Notes: generated from the letters alone by a model not told the origin. Positions 17,363 through 26,123 are shown, counted from the stretch's first letter. The stretch: DNA of 42,099 nucleotides from Nostoc sp. S13 (GCF_029379315.1 NZ_JAQYWQ010000055.1:1-42099), one strand, 5' to 3'. A program made the numbers and translations.

Positions 17363-17622
17363 AAAGTGAAAGCTGTAGTTAATACAACTTAAACTGTGCT
17401 TATAGATGCTGAAGTTGTGGTTACAAATACTCATGATATTATAAGTAAATTTGAAGCTGTAATTAATATAGCTTAAGCATTATTTATAAATACTCCTGAT
17501 GTTATAAGTAAATTTGAAGCTGTAGTTAATACGGCTTCAACTGTGGTTATAGATGCTGAAGCTGTAGTTAATACAGCTTCAGTTGTGGTTATGAATGTTG
17601 AAGCTGTAGTTAATACAGTCTT
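17363..17622. repeat. Degenerate 42-bp tandem repeat
   Basis: About six imperfect units built on GAAGCTGTAGTTAATACAGC followed by TTCAACTGTGGTTATAGATGCT. The last three (from 17516) are nearly identical and 42 bp long. Earlier ones are diverged, and the third carries an insertion. Because 42 is a multiple of three, the plus strand of the last units reads as a 14-residue repeat, EAVVNTASTVVIDA, but stops break the earlier units and no start precedes it. The rest of the 17177-17652 gap is AT-rich and probably holds the PEP-CTERM promoter. Confidence 0.8.
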
Positions 17623-17652
17623 ATGTTATCTCCAGGCGATCGCGCCAGCGAG

Positions 17653-19239
17653 TTAGTTTGCCATTGCTGAAGCTACTTGCGATGAAACACCACTTGCGGC
17701 TTTAATTAAATCGGCTCCTTTCTCGCCGATCATAATCGTGGGCGCGTTCGTATTTCCCCCGACCAGAGTTGGCATGATCGATGCATCAACAACCCGCAAC
17801 CCAGTAACACCGCGTACCCGAAGTTCGGGATCAACAACCGCCATTGAGTCAGTTCCCATTTTGCAAGTGCCGACAGGATGATACCCCGTAACGCAAAATT
17901 CCCGGATGTAAGCTTCGAGTGCTTCATCGCTAATCACCTCAGCACCGGGACTGATTTCCTCACCTCGAAACTGATCAAAGGCACTTGTATGAAATAATTT
18001 ACGCATTATTTTAATCCCAGCAACTAGCTTTTGCACATCAGATTGACTTTGCAGAAAGTTGATCCGAATAATTGGTGGGTCTTTGGGGTCAGGCGAGGAC
18101 AAACTGACACTGCCAATGTTTTGGGGATGAGTCAAACTGACTGTAACAGTGAATCCCAAACCAGAGAGGGTTTGGCCAGGAGATATCCACATAATGGGAC
18201 CGAAGAAAAACTGTAAATCTGGCGCGGCATCCAGATTACCTTCGGTATGCAAAAATAATCCGGCTTCAGCATTACCATTACTGGTAATTGCCGGGTCTAA
18301 CCCAGCAATTACCTCGTGTGCCACAGGACTGGTAATTATCTGGTGTGCCACAGGAACCAGAGAGTGGTCTTGGAGGTTTTTACCGACACCTGGCAAATCA
18401 ACGACGACAGGAATCCCCATTGCTTGCAGTTGTTCTGCATCACCAATGCCGGAAAGCATCAGCAGCTTGGGCGAATCGAATGCACCAGCACTTAAAATCA
18501 CTTCTTTGTTAACCCTGGCTTGGTGCAGCCTTCCCTGGTGCATATATTCCACCCCAACGGTGCGGGTTCCCTCAAACAATAACCGAGTCACTAACGCTCC
18601 TGTTGTTATTGTCAAATTGGGACGCTTGAGAATTGGCATCAGGAATGCAGCAGCAGCACTGTGACGTTTACCATCCTTGACCGTCAACTGATAAATTCCC
18701 GCACCTGATTGCTGTATTCCATTGAAATCAGGATTGTGGTTATATCCGATTGCCACGGCTGCTTCTACAAATCGTTGCGATGCCACAGTAGGGGGTTGAA
18801 TATCGGTGACGCTCAACTCCCCATCAACCCCGTGGTATGCGTCGGCACCGCATTGCTGGTTTTCAGATTTCTTGAAATAGGGCAATACATCTTGATAACT
18901 CCAACCAGGATTCCCCAATGACTCCCAGTGGTCATAATCGTGATCATTGCCCCGGATATAAATCATGGAATTAATCGAACTGCTGCCACCCAAGACTTTG
19001 CCACGGGGACAAAAGATTTTGCGGTTATTCAGGTACGGTTCTGGTTCAGAGAAATATTTCCAGTCCAGTTCCGAGCGAGGTAGGTTGGGGGATTCCAACG
19101 GGATTTGAATCTCAGGTTTAGTATCTGGATTGCCAGCTTCGAGTAATAACACGGTTGTTTCACTATTTTGTGTCATCCGGTTGGCGACAACGCAGCCTGC
19201 CGAACCAGCACCAATCACAATATAGTCATATTGACTCAT
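17653..19239 (-). CDS. GMC-family FAD oxidoreductase
   Basis: A 528-aa glucose-methanol-choline oxidoreductase, most like choline/alcohol dehydrogenases. The N-terminal FAD fold is YDYIVIGAGSAGCVVANRM (GxGxxG at residues 10-15). GMC signature 1 appears as CPRGKVLGGSSSINSMIYIRG, and signature 2 as GAFDSPKLLMLSGIG. The C-terminal catalytic region GYHPVGTCKMG carries the active-site His, and VVDASIMPTLVGGNTNAPTIMI carries the second His/Asn position. It oxidises an alcohol with FAD; the electron acceptor and substrate cannot be told. The start is ATG 19239 with GAGG upstream. No BetB-like aldehyde dehydrogenase is adjacent, so choline oxidation to betaine is unsupported. The GNAT gene starting at 19833 lies upstream on the same strand. 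Confidence 0.92.
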   Translation of the reverse strand: MSQYDYIVIGAGSAGCVVANRMTQNSETTVLLLEAGNPDTKPEIQIPLESPNLPRSELDWKYFSEPEPYLNNRKIFCPRGKVLGGSSSINSMIYIRGNDHDYDHWESLGNPGWSYQDVLPYFKKSENQQCGADAYHGVDGELSVTDIQPPTVASQRFVEAAVAIGYNHNPDFNGIQQSGAGIYQLTVKDGKRHSAAAAFLMPILKRPNLTITTGALVTRLLFEGTRTVGVEYMHQGRLHQARVNKEVILSAGAFDSPKLLMLSGIGDAEQLQAMGIPVVVDLPGVGKNLQDHSLVPVAHQIITSPVAHEVIAGLDPAITSNGNAEAGLFLHTEGNLDAAPDLQFFFGPIMWISPGQTLSGLGFTVTVSLTHPQNIGSVSLSSPDPKDPPIIRINFLQSQSDVQKLVAGIKIMRKLFHTSAFDQFRGEEISPGAEVISDEALEAYIREFCVTGYHPVGTCKMGTDSMAVVDPELRVRGVTGLRVVDASIMPTLVGGNTNAPTIMIGEKGADLIKAASGVSSQVASAMAN

Positions 19240-19323
19240 GACATCCTCGCTTATAAATTCAACTACTTTAAGAACTGTAATGCTAGCAATGAACGGGAGA
19301 GTGACGATGTTAGGAATCTCGCA

Positions 19324-19833
19324 TCATTTTAAAACCAATTCCATAAAAACCCAGTTTGCTCGATGTTCTAGAGGAATCTCTGTTTTTTCCAAATACGGCT
19401 CGATATCTTGAAAGCCAAATATCCGATAAAGTGCCTGTGCTTCCTTTGCAAAAGGGGCACTGTCTAAACGTATCCTTGAGTAACCAATGTAAACAGCTTC
19501 ATTGATGATAGCTTTTAATAAAGACCGACCGATTCCTTTTGAGCGAAATTCTGGTCTTACATACATCCTTTTAATTTCGCCAACATCTTCACCAATTTTT
19601 CGTAAGCAAGCGCAGCCGGCTATTTGTGCCTCGGATTGTCCCAAAAGCAAGCGTCCTGAAGGGGGTATAAATTCGTGAAGTTGAGTCATATATTGCTCAA
19701 AGAATGTATCAACATCTAACTTGATGCCGAACCGATGGCTGAATATCAACTTAGTCTCATTAAAATATTCCCAAAACAGTTTCTGTATATGAGATTTATG
19801 TTCGTCAGTCTCTACCTGGATAATTTTAAGCAA
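19324..19833 (-). CDS. GNAT-family N-acetyltransferase
   Basis: A 169-aa GCN5-related acetyltransferase. The acetyl-CoA binding motif A is visible as VGEIKRMYVRPEFRSKGIGR (the RSKGIG pyrophosphate loop) followed by SLLKAIINEA. Motif B is ALYRIFGFQDIEPY. The family moves acetyl from acetyl-CoA to an amine; the substrate is unknown. The start is a TTG at 19833-19831, chosen because GGAGG lies 8 nt upstream (19842-19846) and the N-terminus LKIIQVETDEH matches relatives. It is 84 bp upstream of the GMC gene and could be cotranscribed with it. Confidence 0.87.
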   Translation of the reverse strand: MLKIIQVETDEHKSHIQKLFWEYFNETKLIFSHRFGIKLDVDTFFEQYMTQLHEFIPPSGRLLLGQSEAQIAGCACLRKIGEDVGEIKRMYVRPEFRSKGIGRSLLKAIINEAVYIGYSRIRLDSAPFAKEAQALYRIFGFQDIEPYLEKTEIPLEHRANWVFMELVLK

Positions 19834-19841
19834 AGTTTATG

Positions 19842-19846
19842 CCTCC
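19842..19846 (-). promoter_or_regulatory. Ribosome binding site supporting a TTG start
   Basis: GGAGG on the minus strand, 8 nt before the TTG of the acetyltransferase gene. This is a strong Shine-Dalgarno for this window and decides the non-ATG start. Confidence 0.7.
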
Positions 19847-20078
19847 GCTAAGTAATTAAATAAGAATCGGTATCAAGAGAATTTACTTATAAATTAATGA
19901 GTGCTAATTAAAACTCAATATTGAGATTCTCCCAAGGGTGAGCGACATTATACATCATAAATTTATGTTGCAATGAGTACGGCGTAGAGGTAGCGTAAAG
20001 TGGACAATTTGACAATCTTTAATACTAAAACTACTTGGCGTATAGTCATAATCTGTCCGCACGCAAGACACTTGATAT

Positions 20079-22526
20079 ATGGTTCAGAATCTCGAAAGAA
20101 CACGCCAGAGTGCAAGGTTTCCCGAAACTGCACCGGCTGCTAATCCCGTATTTTTTAGAACCTATAGCCGCCGGACAAAGGCGGGACTAAGGGAGACATG
20201 GGATGAGGTGTGCGATCGCACTCTACTCGGCTTAATCAAGCTGGGAAAGCTAACTCAAGAAGAAGCAGCCATCCTGGATCAGATGCAGCGCAACTTGAAA
20301 GCTATGCCCAGTGGACGCTGGCTATGGGTTGGTGGTACAGACTGGATAACCAAGCCAAAGAACTTCTCCGGGGCTTATAATTGCACCTCTACCAATCTCG
20401 AAGACTGGAGTGCCTTCGGATTAATGATGGATTTGGCAATGATGGGCTGTGGCACTGGAGCCGTCCTAGAACCACAATTTATTAACCAGTTACCCCCCAT
20501 CCGTAATCGACTGAATGTCACCGTACAAGGTGAAATTGGCAGCACTCCTGTCCAACAGCGGCGTGAATATACTGAAACTCATATAGAAGGCAATAATGTC
20601 ACTATTCACGTTGGAGATAGCCGTGAAGGTTGGGTTGAATCATATCAAACCCTGTTGGAACTCTCCACTGATGAACAATTTTCAACAGAAGTTGAAGTAT
20701 TAGTCGATATCAGCGATGTCCGAAAAGCAGGAGAAACTCTCAACGGCTTTGGAGGAGTTGCTAATCCTGTTAAATTGCCTGGACTTTATCAGGGTTGTGC
20801 ATCTATTCTTAATAAAGCTTTAGGACGACAATTAAATTCAGTTGAATGCTGTCTATTAATCGATCAAGCTGCTGTCACAATTGTTGCAGGCAATATTAGG
20901 CGCTGTCTACCTGAAGATGCTTTAGTTCATACTTCAAAAGGTCTTATTCCCATTTGCGATGTCCAAGTGGGTGATCTAGTACAAACTCCTTTAGGATTTC
21001 GGCGAGTTGTTGAGAAATTCGACCAAGGATTTCAGGATGTCTATGAAATTGAAACTAATGCGACTTACCCTAGAGCAACTTTAAACCACAGACAAGCAGT
21101 TCTTGCAGATGCTCAAGGGGGAATTACCTGGAAGTCGATTGCAAGTTTAGCTGAGGGCGATCGCCTGCTGCACAACACACAAGTTATACCTGGTACAGTT
21201 ACCCATCTACCCCCTGATTTTACTGAATCTCGACCCTCAAACAGTCGTACAGCTAAGTCTTTTGTAATTCCCGAATTGACAGCTGAGGTTGCTTGGCTAA
21301 TTGGGTTAACCCACGGTGACGGCTATATTGCTCTCGGTCGAAATAAGTATGATAAGCCTTATGGCCGGGTTGAATGGGCAATGAACAGTTTAAATACGGA
21401 ACTCACAGCTAAAGTTCAAGCCAAAATAGATGCCGCTTTAGCTTTATTTGGATTGACTGCTACTCATGGCATCATCAAGGGTGAAAACACTGCCAAATCA
21501 ATCTGCTCATCTATTCGATTAGCTGAGTACTTTCATCGTTATATCAAGCAGCCAAATATTCACCTAGCAATTCCTAGTTTTATTTTGCAGGGTTCAGTAG
21601 ATATCAGGGCGGCTTACTTAGCTGGATTAATGGACAGTGATGGTGCTGTCAATAACCGACCCCCTCACTTAGTTACCTCAGTCTATCGGTCATTTATTAG
21701 ACAAGTTAGTGCAGTTTTATCCAGCTTGGGTATCGCTGGCAGAATTAGCATTACCCATCCACAACAGCAAACATGGCAAGTTAAGTACAGCCTCACAATA
21801 CCAGCCTTTAAAGAGCGTTACAACGCACTCATTGCGCCACACTCAGTTAAAGGGTATGTGAAAAAAGGACTGAAAATGTATGGTTTCACCCTTCCTGCTG
21901 CCATCATGCGGGAAGCTTACAGCTATAGCGAGATGCGAGATATGGGATTTCAAGGATCTCGCACTGTTGATGCCAATTATGAACGCTATATCGTTGAAGC
22001 TGATATCTTGCTAGATATTCCAGTCACTGTTAAAGGACTGGGGAGTTATGATCATGTCCACACTTACGATATTGAAGTCGAAGAAGCTCATTGTTTCTAT
22101 TGTGATGGCTATCTGACACATAATAGTGCTGGTATGAGGCAAGGTTCTAGCGAAGATACTTTGTTCGCCGATGCCAAAGATAACTTATGGCAGCAGGATG
22201 AAGGTGGCAATTGGCGAATTGATCCAGAGCGTGATGCACTTAGGATGGCAAACCATACCAGAGTTTTTCACCGCAAGCCAACCTTAGAAGAATGTCTTAA
22301 TGCCGTCCGCAAACAATATTATAGCGGTGAGGGAGCGATTCAATGGGCTGGTGAAGCCGTAGCGCGATCGAACATTGATTTGCTGCCAACACAGGCTCTG
22401 AAAGTTAATTTTTTGCAAGCTTATGAACAAGGAACAGCACAACAGTGGTTAAAAGAACATTATCCAAATCTTGATGCTAATGAGCTAGAACATCGTTTAG
22501 CTCGCTATGGGCTAAATCCGTGTGGT
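20079..22526 (+). CDS. nrdJ: Adenosylcobalamin-dependent ribonucleotide reductase, exon 1 (with intein)
   Basis: The first exon of a monomeric class II reductase (ribonucleoside-triphosphate reductase type), which makes deoxynucleotides using AdoCbl. It holds the N-terminal extein (residues 1-275), a 407-aa intein (276-682) and more extein ending at NPCG. Landmarks are FSGAYNCTSTN (redox Cys102), MMGCGTGA, and TIVAGNIRR just before the intein with SAGMRQGS just after it. Exon 2 at 22815-23888 completes the protein. Splicing joins codon GGT (22526) to GAA (22815), giving 1173 aa, or 766 aa after intein removal. The mature thiyl-radical Cys is then residue 408 and the Glu 410, the same numbering as the Lactobacillus leichmannii enzyme. 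Without RNA splicing the frame ends after one intron codon (AAT TGA). Confidence 0.95.
20904..22124 (+). mobile_element. NrdJ intein with LAGLIDADG endonuclease domain
   Basis: A 407-residue insert relative to class II reductases, between NIRR and SAGMR. It starts with Cys1 (CLPEDALVHTSKG, block A), has a block B-like TLNH, and ends YDIEVEEAHCFYCDG...THN, with Ser as the first residue of the C-extein. All splice-junction residues (Cys1, block B His, penultimate His, terminal Asn, +1 Ser) are present, so self-splicing should work. Two dodecapeptide motifs, LIGLTHGDG (Asp414 of the precursor) and LAGLMDSDG (Asp521), mark a LAGLIDADG homing endonuclease that looks intact. The host gene codes in phase on both sides. 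Confidence 0.95.
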
Positions 22527-22814
22527 AATTGATTTTGCCTCACGTTAAAAACCTCGTAAAAACGGGGAAAGCTGAGATGCTAATCCCGTGGTAATCAAAG
22601 GAACTAAAAAGTCTTTGACACCGTACAGCGTAGAGAGTGAAACTAGATTACATCAGAAATTGGTGTCTAGAATATAATCTCTCCAAGAGTGCGGGGGCAT
22701 GTGTGAAAAGCACTTTTATTATCTGAAGTCACATATGCAAAATGTACGCGGAGCTACTGCAAATAATCAAGCAGTAGAACTAGGGGATAAAAAGCCTCTA
22801 GGGTAACAAATATG
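22527..22814 (+). ncRNA. Group I self-splicing intron in nrdJ
   Basis: A 288-nt interruption between the GGT of NPCG and the GAA of EIIG. The 5' exon ends in U and the intron ends in G, as group I introns do. P1 forms between exon CGTGTGGT and intron GCCTCACG (22537-22544), with the U.G wobble at the splice site and one internal mismatch. Core helices are visible: P4 ACGGG/CCCGT, P6 TCAAAG/CTTTGA, P7 GAGAG/CTCTC, P8 ACATC/GGTGT, P9 AGTGC/GCACT, and 3' hairpins CTACTGC/GCAGTAG and CTAGGGG/CCTCTAG. The S-like AATATAATCTCTCC precedes P9. No ORF lies inside, so it has no homing endonuclease of its own. Confidence 0.9.
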
Positions 22815-23888
22815 GAAATCATCGGTACTAATTTTCACTGTAATTTGTCTGAGGTTCACCTTAATCAAATCGACCCATATAACTACAAAGAACAAGAAGA
22901 GGCTTTCACTGCTGGAGCGCTATCTGTAGCAGCACTTTTAAATCACAAATTCTTGGAACCACGCTATCAATACAGCCGTGAATTAGACCCGATTGTAGGA
23001 GTTTCTTTTACAGGTTTATTTGATTTCTTTGTCCATGCGTTTGGTGTTGATTGGCTGCGCTGGTGGGCAGAAGGAAGACCAGCAACTGCACAAGGATTAG
23101 CTTTCAAGCGTAAGGAAGAAAAATATCTAACTTCCTGGAAAGATATTGTACATCGGGTTGTTTGGGATTACTGCGATCGCCACAATCTCAAACGTCCAAA
23201 TCGCTGTACTACAGTCCAACCCAGTGGTACTAAGGCTTTATTAACTAATGCTAGTTCAGGATGGCATCCCCCGAAAGCCCAAAGATTTATTCGCCGCATT
23301 ACCTTCGGCAAAAATGACCCAGTAGCCTTAGCTTGTATTGACTATGGTTACAACGTCATTCCCTCTCAATCAGACAAAGATGAACAGGGCAATTTGCTTA
23401 ACGATCCCTTTGATTCACGGGTGAGTGAGTGGTTAGTAGAAATCCCTGTTTCTGTAACTTGGGCTGATTTACCAGGAGCTGATGAAATCGATGTTTCTAA
23501 GTTTTCTGTTTTAGCCCAATTTGATTTTGTCCTTCAAGTTCAACGTTGGTATGTGACTCACAACACATCAGCTACTTTGGAACTTCGCTCTGATGAAATC
23601 GAACCTTTGGCACAGCGTATCTATGAAACTATCGAGAATGACCAGGGCTATATTTCAGCAGCTCTTTTAGCCCGTTTCGACGATTTGCAATCATTCCCAC
23701 GTTTGCCATTTGAACCAATAGATAAACCAACCTACGATCGCTTGACTCAAGAGGTGAAAGCACGGCGCAAAACAGATGATTTCTGTGCAGTCTTAAGCCG
23801 CTACGATTCCGGCGAAATGGCAGAGGCTGGCCCTAGTGGTTGTGACTCTGATAAGTGTATGTTTCCCGATCAGCAACCAAGCCCATAA
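22815..23888 (+). CDS. nrdJ: Adenosylcobalamin-dependent ribonucleotide reductase, exon 2
   Basis: The second exon, 357 residues, starting at catalytic Glu (EIIGTNFHCNLSEVHLNQID), which also carries the redox Cys of NFHC. It continues through DPIVGVSFTGLFDF, the phosphate-binding TVQPSGTKALLTNASSGWHP region and ends with the C-terminal dithiol shuttle GCDSDKC (Cys-x4-Cys). The ATG at 22812-22814 is formed by the last three intron bases and should not be taken as a start. Translated alone, this piece would lack the substrate-binding barrel and the thiyl-radical Cys. A perfect terminator hairpin follows at 23924. The neighbouring cobE-like gene fits a need for B12, but the two are not in one operon. 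Confidence 0.95.
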   Translation, partial: EIIGTNFHCNLSEVHLNQIDPYNYKEQEEAFTAGALSVAALLNHKFLEPRYQYSRELDPIVGVSFTGLFDFFVHAFGVDWLRWWAEGRPATAQGLAFKRKEEKYLTSWKDIVHRVVWDYCDRHNLKRPNRCTTVQPSGTKALLTNASSGWHPPKAQRFIRRITFGKNDPVALACIDYGYNVIPSQSDKDEQGNLLNDPFDSRVSEWLVEIPVSVTWADLPGADEIDVSKFSVLAQFDFVLQVQRWYVTHNTSATLELRSDEIEPLAQRIYETIENDQGYISAALLARFDDLQSFPRLPFEPIDKPTYDRLTQEVKARRKTDDFCAVLSRYDSGEMAEAGPSGCDSDKCMFPDQQPSP

Positions 23889-23923
23889 GGTGAAATGACA
23901 ATCAACTTTGGGTAGGCACTATT

Positions 23924-23964
23924 AAAAAGCAGTGGTTTCATATGATATTTAACCACTGCTTTTT
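23924..23964 (+). terminator. Intrinsic terminator of nrdJ
   Basis: Perfect 14-bp stem AAAAAGCAGTGGTT (23924-23937) and AACCACTGCTTTTT (23951-23964) with a 13-nt loop and a T-run, 36 bp past the nrdJ stop. Confidence 0.9.
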
Positions 23965-23965
23965 A

Positions 23966-24275
23966 TATAGCGGTTCTCTTTTACGTGAGGTACACGCGTA
24001 GGGGCTGTTCTGTGCCCATAGGTGTCAACTTAACGTGAAAGTTAGTCTAGAAATAGCTTTTAGAGATTGTCTCGTTAAGAGTCTCTAACTGGGAATGCCT
24101 TTGGGAGGCTCCGCCTCAAGAAAGAGCGGCAGAGCCGCAATGAGCAACATTTCCAGCCTCTGGTTGGAAACGAGGTTTTAAAAGAGTTTTGGTTTAAGTT
24201 GACACCAATGGGCACAGAACAGCCCCTACACCTGGCAATATAATGTTGTACCGCACCTGAATGGGAACCGCTATA
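23966..24275. repeat. MITE-like element with nested inverted repeats, copy B
   Basis: The outer ends TATAGCGGTTC (23966-23976) and GAACCGCTATA (24265-24275) are perfect inverted repeats. Inside, 35-bp arms at 23999-24033 and 24194-24228 match 34 of 35 bases as inverted repeats (TAGGGGCTGTTCTGTGCCCA on the left). The centre holds more small palindromes, such as GGAGGCTCCGCCTC and GCGGCAGAGCCGC. No ORF. It occupies most of the gap between nrdJ and the next gene. Confidence 0.8.
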
Positions 24276-24354
24276 TCAACTCAAAACACAAAAATACTTA
24301 AGTATTAATGTAGAAAAGCAGCACAAAATTTGTCTACACTATGATCTTTGGCAA

Positions 24355-24360
24355 AAGGAG
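24355..24360 (+). promoter_or_regulatory. Ribosome binding site deciding the ATG at 24368
   Basis: AAGGAG, 7 nt before ATG 24368, selects the MKAYEIQ start over the longer frame from ATG 24341. Confidence 0.75.
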
Positions 24361-24367
24361 TCCGCCA

Positions 24368-25378
24368 ATGAAAGCTTACGAAATTCAAAGCAATGGCGGG
24401 ATTGATGCTCTGGCATTAGTCGATCGCCCTGAACCAAAACCAACTGCGGGACAAGTTCTGATTCAAGTCAAAGCAACATCTTTAAATTACCGTGATCTAC
24501 TTGTCGCCGAAGGAGCTTACGGTGCTGGACAGAAATATCCGTTAATTCCCCTGTCTGACGGTGCGGGAGAAGTTGTGGCGGTGGGAGAAGGTGTGACACG
24601 GGTGAAAATAGGCGATCGCGTCGCTGGTACTTTCTTCCAAGACTGGATTTATGGCTCTTTAACCAAAGAGAAAATGAAATCCGATCTCGGAGGCGGTATC
24701 GATGGAATGCTGGCTGAGTATGTCGTATTACACCAAGATGGTTTAGTGATATTACCAGACTATCTATCCGATATTGAAGGCGCGACTTTGCCCTGTGCAG
24801 CAGTCACAGCTTGGCATGGAGTGGTGATAAAAGTCAATATTCGCGCCGGTGATAGTATTTTATTACTCGGTACTGGAGGAGTTTCGATTTTTGCTCTCCA
24901 GTTTGCCAAGATACATGGTGCTAGAGTGATTATTACTTCCAGCAGTGATCAGAAATTGGCACGAGCAAAACAGCTTGGTGCCGACGAGACAATCAACTAC
25001 AAAACAACACCAGATTGGGAAAAGCAAGTTTATCAATTGACTAATCGCACGGGTGTAGATCATGTAGTTGAGGTAGGCGGTGCAGGTACTCTGCCAAAAT
25101 CGCTACAAGCAGTCCGCATTGGCGGACGTATTAGCTTAATTGGCGTATTGTCAGGCAGAGGAAATGAAATTGACCCCATGCCAATACTTTTTAAGAGTTT
25201 AACAGTTCAAGGAATTTATGTGGGCAGTAGGGACATGTTTGAGGCGATGAATCAGGCGATGGAACAGCATCAAATCAAACCGATTATTGATCGAGTTTTC
25301 CCATTCACTGAAGCACGAGAAGCTTATCATTACCTCAAAAGTGCGGCTCACTTCGGTAAAGTGGTTATTAATCTATAG
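24368..25378 (+). CDS. Zinc-independent MDR oxidoreductase (quinone reductase/alcohol dehydrogenase-like)
   Basis: A 336-aa medium-chain dehydrogenase/reductase. The N-terminal GroES-like domain has SLNYRDLLVAEG where zinc enzymes have a Cys ligand, and the structural zinc Cys cluster is absent, so it is probably zinc-free. The nucleotide-binding domain shows GDSILLLGTGGVSIFALQFAK, then AKQLGADETINY and VDHVVEVGGAGTLPKSL. Such proteins reduce quinones or enals, or oxidise alcohols, with NADPH or NADH; the substrate is unknown. The frame is open from 24341, but AAGGAG and family length favour 24368. It stands alone, with a MITE-like element upstream. Confidence 0.9.
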   Translation: MKAYEIQSNGGIDALALVDRPEPKPTAGQVLIQVKATSLNYRDLLVAEGAYGAGQKYPLIPLSDGAGEVVAVGEGVTRVKIGDRVAGTFFQDWIYGSLTKEKMKSDLGGGIDGMLAEYVVLHQDGLVILPDYLSDIEGATLPCAAVTAWHGVVIKVNIRAGDSILLLGTGGVSIFALQFAKIHGARVIITSSSDQKLARAKQLGADETINYKTTPDWEKQVYQLTNRTGVDHVVEVGGAGTLPKSLQAVRIGGRISLIGVLSGRGNEIDPMPILFKSLTVQGIYVGSRDMFEAMNQAMEQHQIKPIIDRVFPFTEAREAYHYLKSAAHFGKVVINL

Positions 25379-25453
25379 TAATCCGCTTTGATTATTGAAC
25401 TGACTTGCGTAGGCCGGGAGTAGGGAATAAGCCTTTTCGATTAGTACTTAATT

Positions 25454-25480
25454 TGTTCAAAAATCAAATAGGAGTCCTAT
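25454..25480 (+). repeat. 27-bp dispersed repeat, copy 1
   Basis: A 27-bp sequence ending ATCAAATAGGAGTCCTAT recurs inverted at 42046-42072 with 26 of 27 matches. It contains the palindrome ATAGGAGTCCTAT and lies in the 238-bp gap before the cobalamin gene. Confidence 0.7.
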
Positions 25481-25616
25481 AATTCGTAATTCCTAATTTT
25501 AAAGAGTTTAATTCTATGTTTATCGTTGGTGCAGTCCAACTTAGGCATCGCTGAATTGATTCAAAAAACCCAAGCATAAGAAAGCGTGACACGAACTGAA
25601 TCAGGAAATAGAGCAA

Positions 25617-26117
25617 GTGCAACAAGTTTTTTGGGTAGGAATCGGTTGTAAAGGGGGAACCTCATGGCAGTTGATTGATCGGGCAATTGAGCAAATATTT
25701 CGAGAAAATCAACTTTGTCAAAGTGCGATCACAGGTATTGCTACCATTGACACTAAAGCCTCGGAAGTTGGTTTAGTAGAACTTTGTAACCTACGCAATT
25801 TGCCCCTAAAAACCTTTTCTGCCCAAATCCTTCGCTCTGTCTGTGTCCCCAACCCTGCCACAATTACCGACCACAAAGTAGGTACACCTAGCGTAGCAGA
25901 GGCAGCTGCTATTCTTGCAGCGTCTCAACTCACATTCATGACTGTTTTTCCCTTTACAAGCATAGAGGAATTGCGGGTGAGGTTCTTAGTCCCTAAACAA
26001 ATTTTCCAGTTACAAGGGCAACCAGGAGCGGTAACGCTAGCTGTTGCCCAAGCTTCAAAAATTATCAGTATTACCGAAAAAGAATTCAGAATGGATTCTG
26101 TGCGGTTGGACGTATAA
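25617..26117 (+). CDS. cobE: CobE/CbiG C-terminal-domain cobalamin biosynthesis protein
   Basis: A 166-aa protein matching the CobE/CbiG-C fold: VGIGCKGGTSWQLIDRAIEQ at the N-terminus, then GIATIDTKASEVGLVELC, and TVAEAAAI-like SVAEAAAILAAS in the middle. CbiG opens the lactone of cobalt-precorrin-5A, and its C-terminal domain also exists alone as CobE. The N-terminal CbiG domain is missing here, so this is the stand-alone form or part of a split system. The start is GTG 25617 (VQQVFWVG) with AGGAAA 11 nt upstream. The host has a B12-dependent reductase (nrdJ) 1.7 kb upstream, but repeats and another gene intervene and no B12 riboswitch was recognised. The final 12-15 residues are unremarkable. 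Confidence 0.8.
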   Translation: MQQVFWVGIGCKGGTSWQLIDRAIEQIFRENQLCQSAITGIATIDTKASEVGLVELCNLRNLPLKTFSAQILRSVCVPNPATITDHKVGTPSVAEAAAILAASQLTFMTVFPFTSIEELRVRFLVPKQIFQLQGQPGAVTLAVAQASKIISITEKEFRMDSVRLDV

Positions 26118-26123
26118 GAGGCT

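Noticed and set aside
20009..20014. TTGACA as a -35 box for nrdJ
   Set aside because: No -10-like hexamer at 16-18 bp spacing; the nearest TATAGT is 26 bp away.
22812..22814. ATG as start codon of a separate gene for the C-terminal reductase part
   Set aside because: The three bases are the end of a group I intron; splicing joins the frame to exon 1 and restores an active-site motif.
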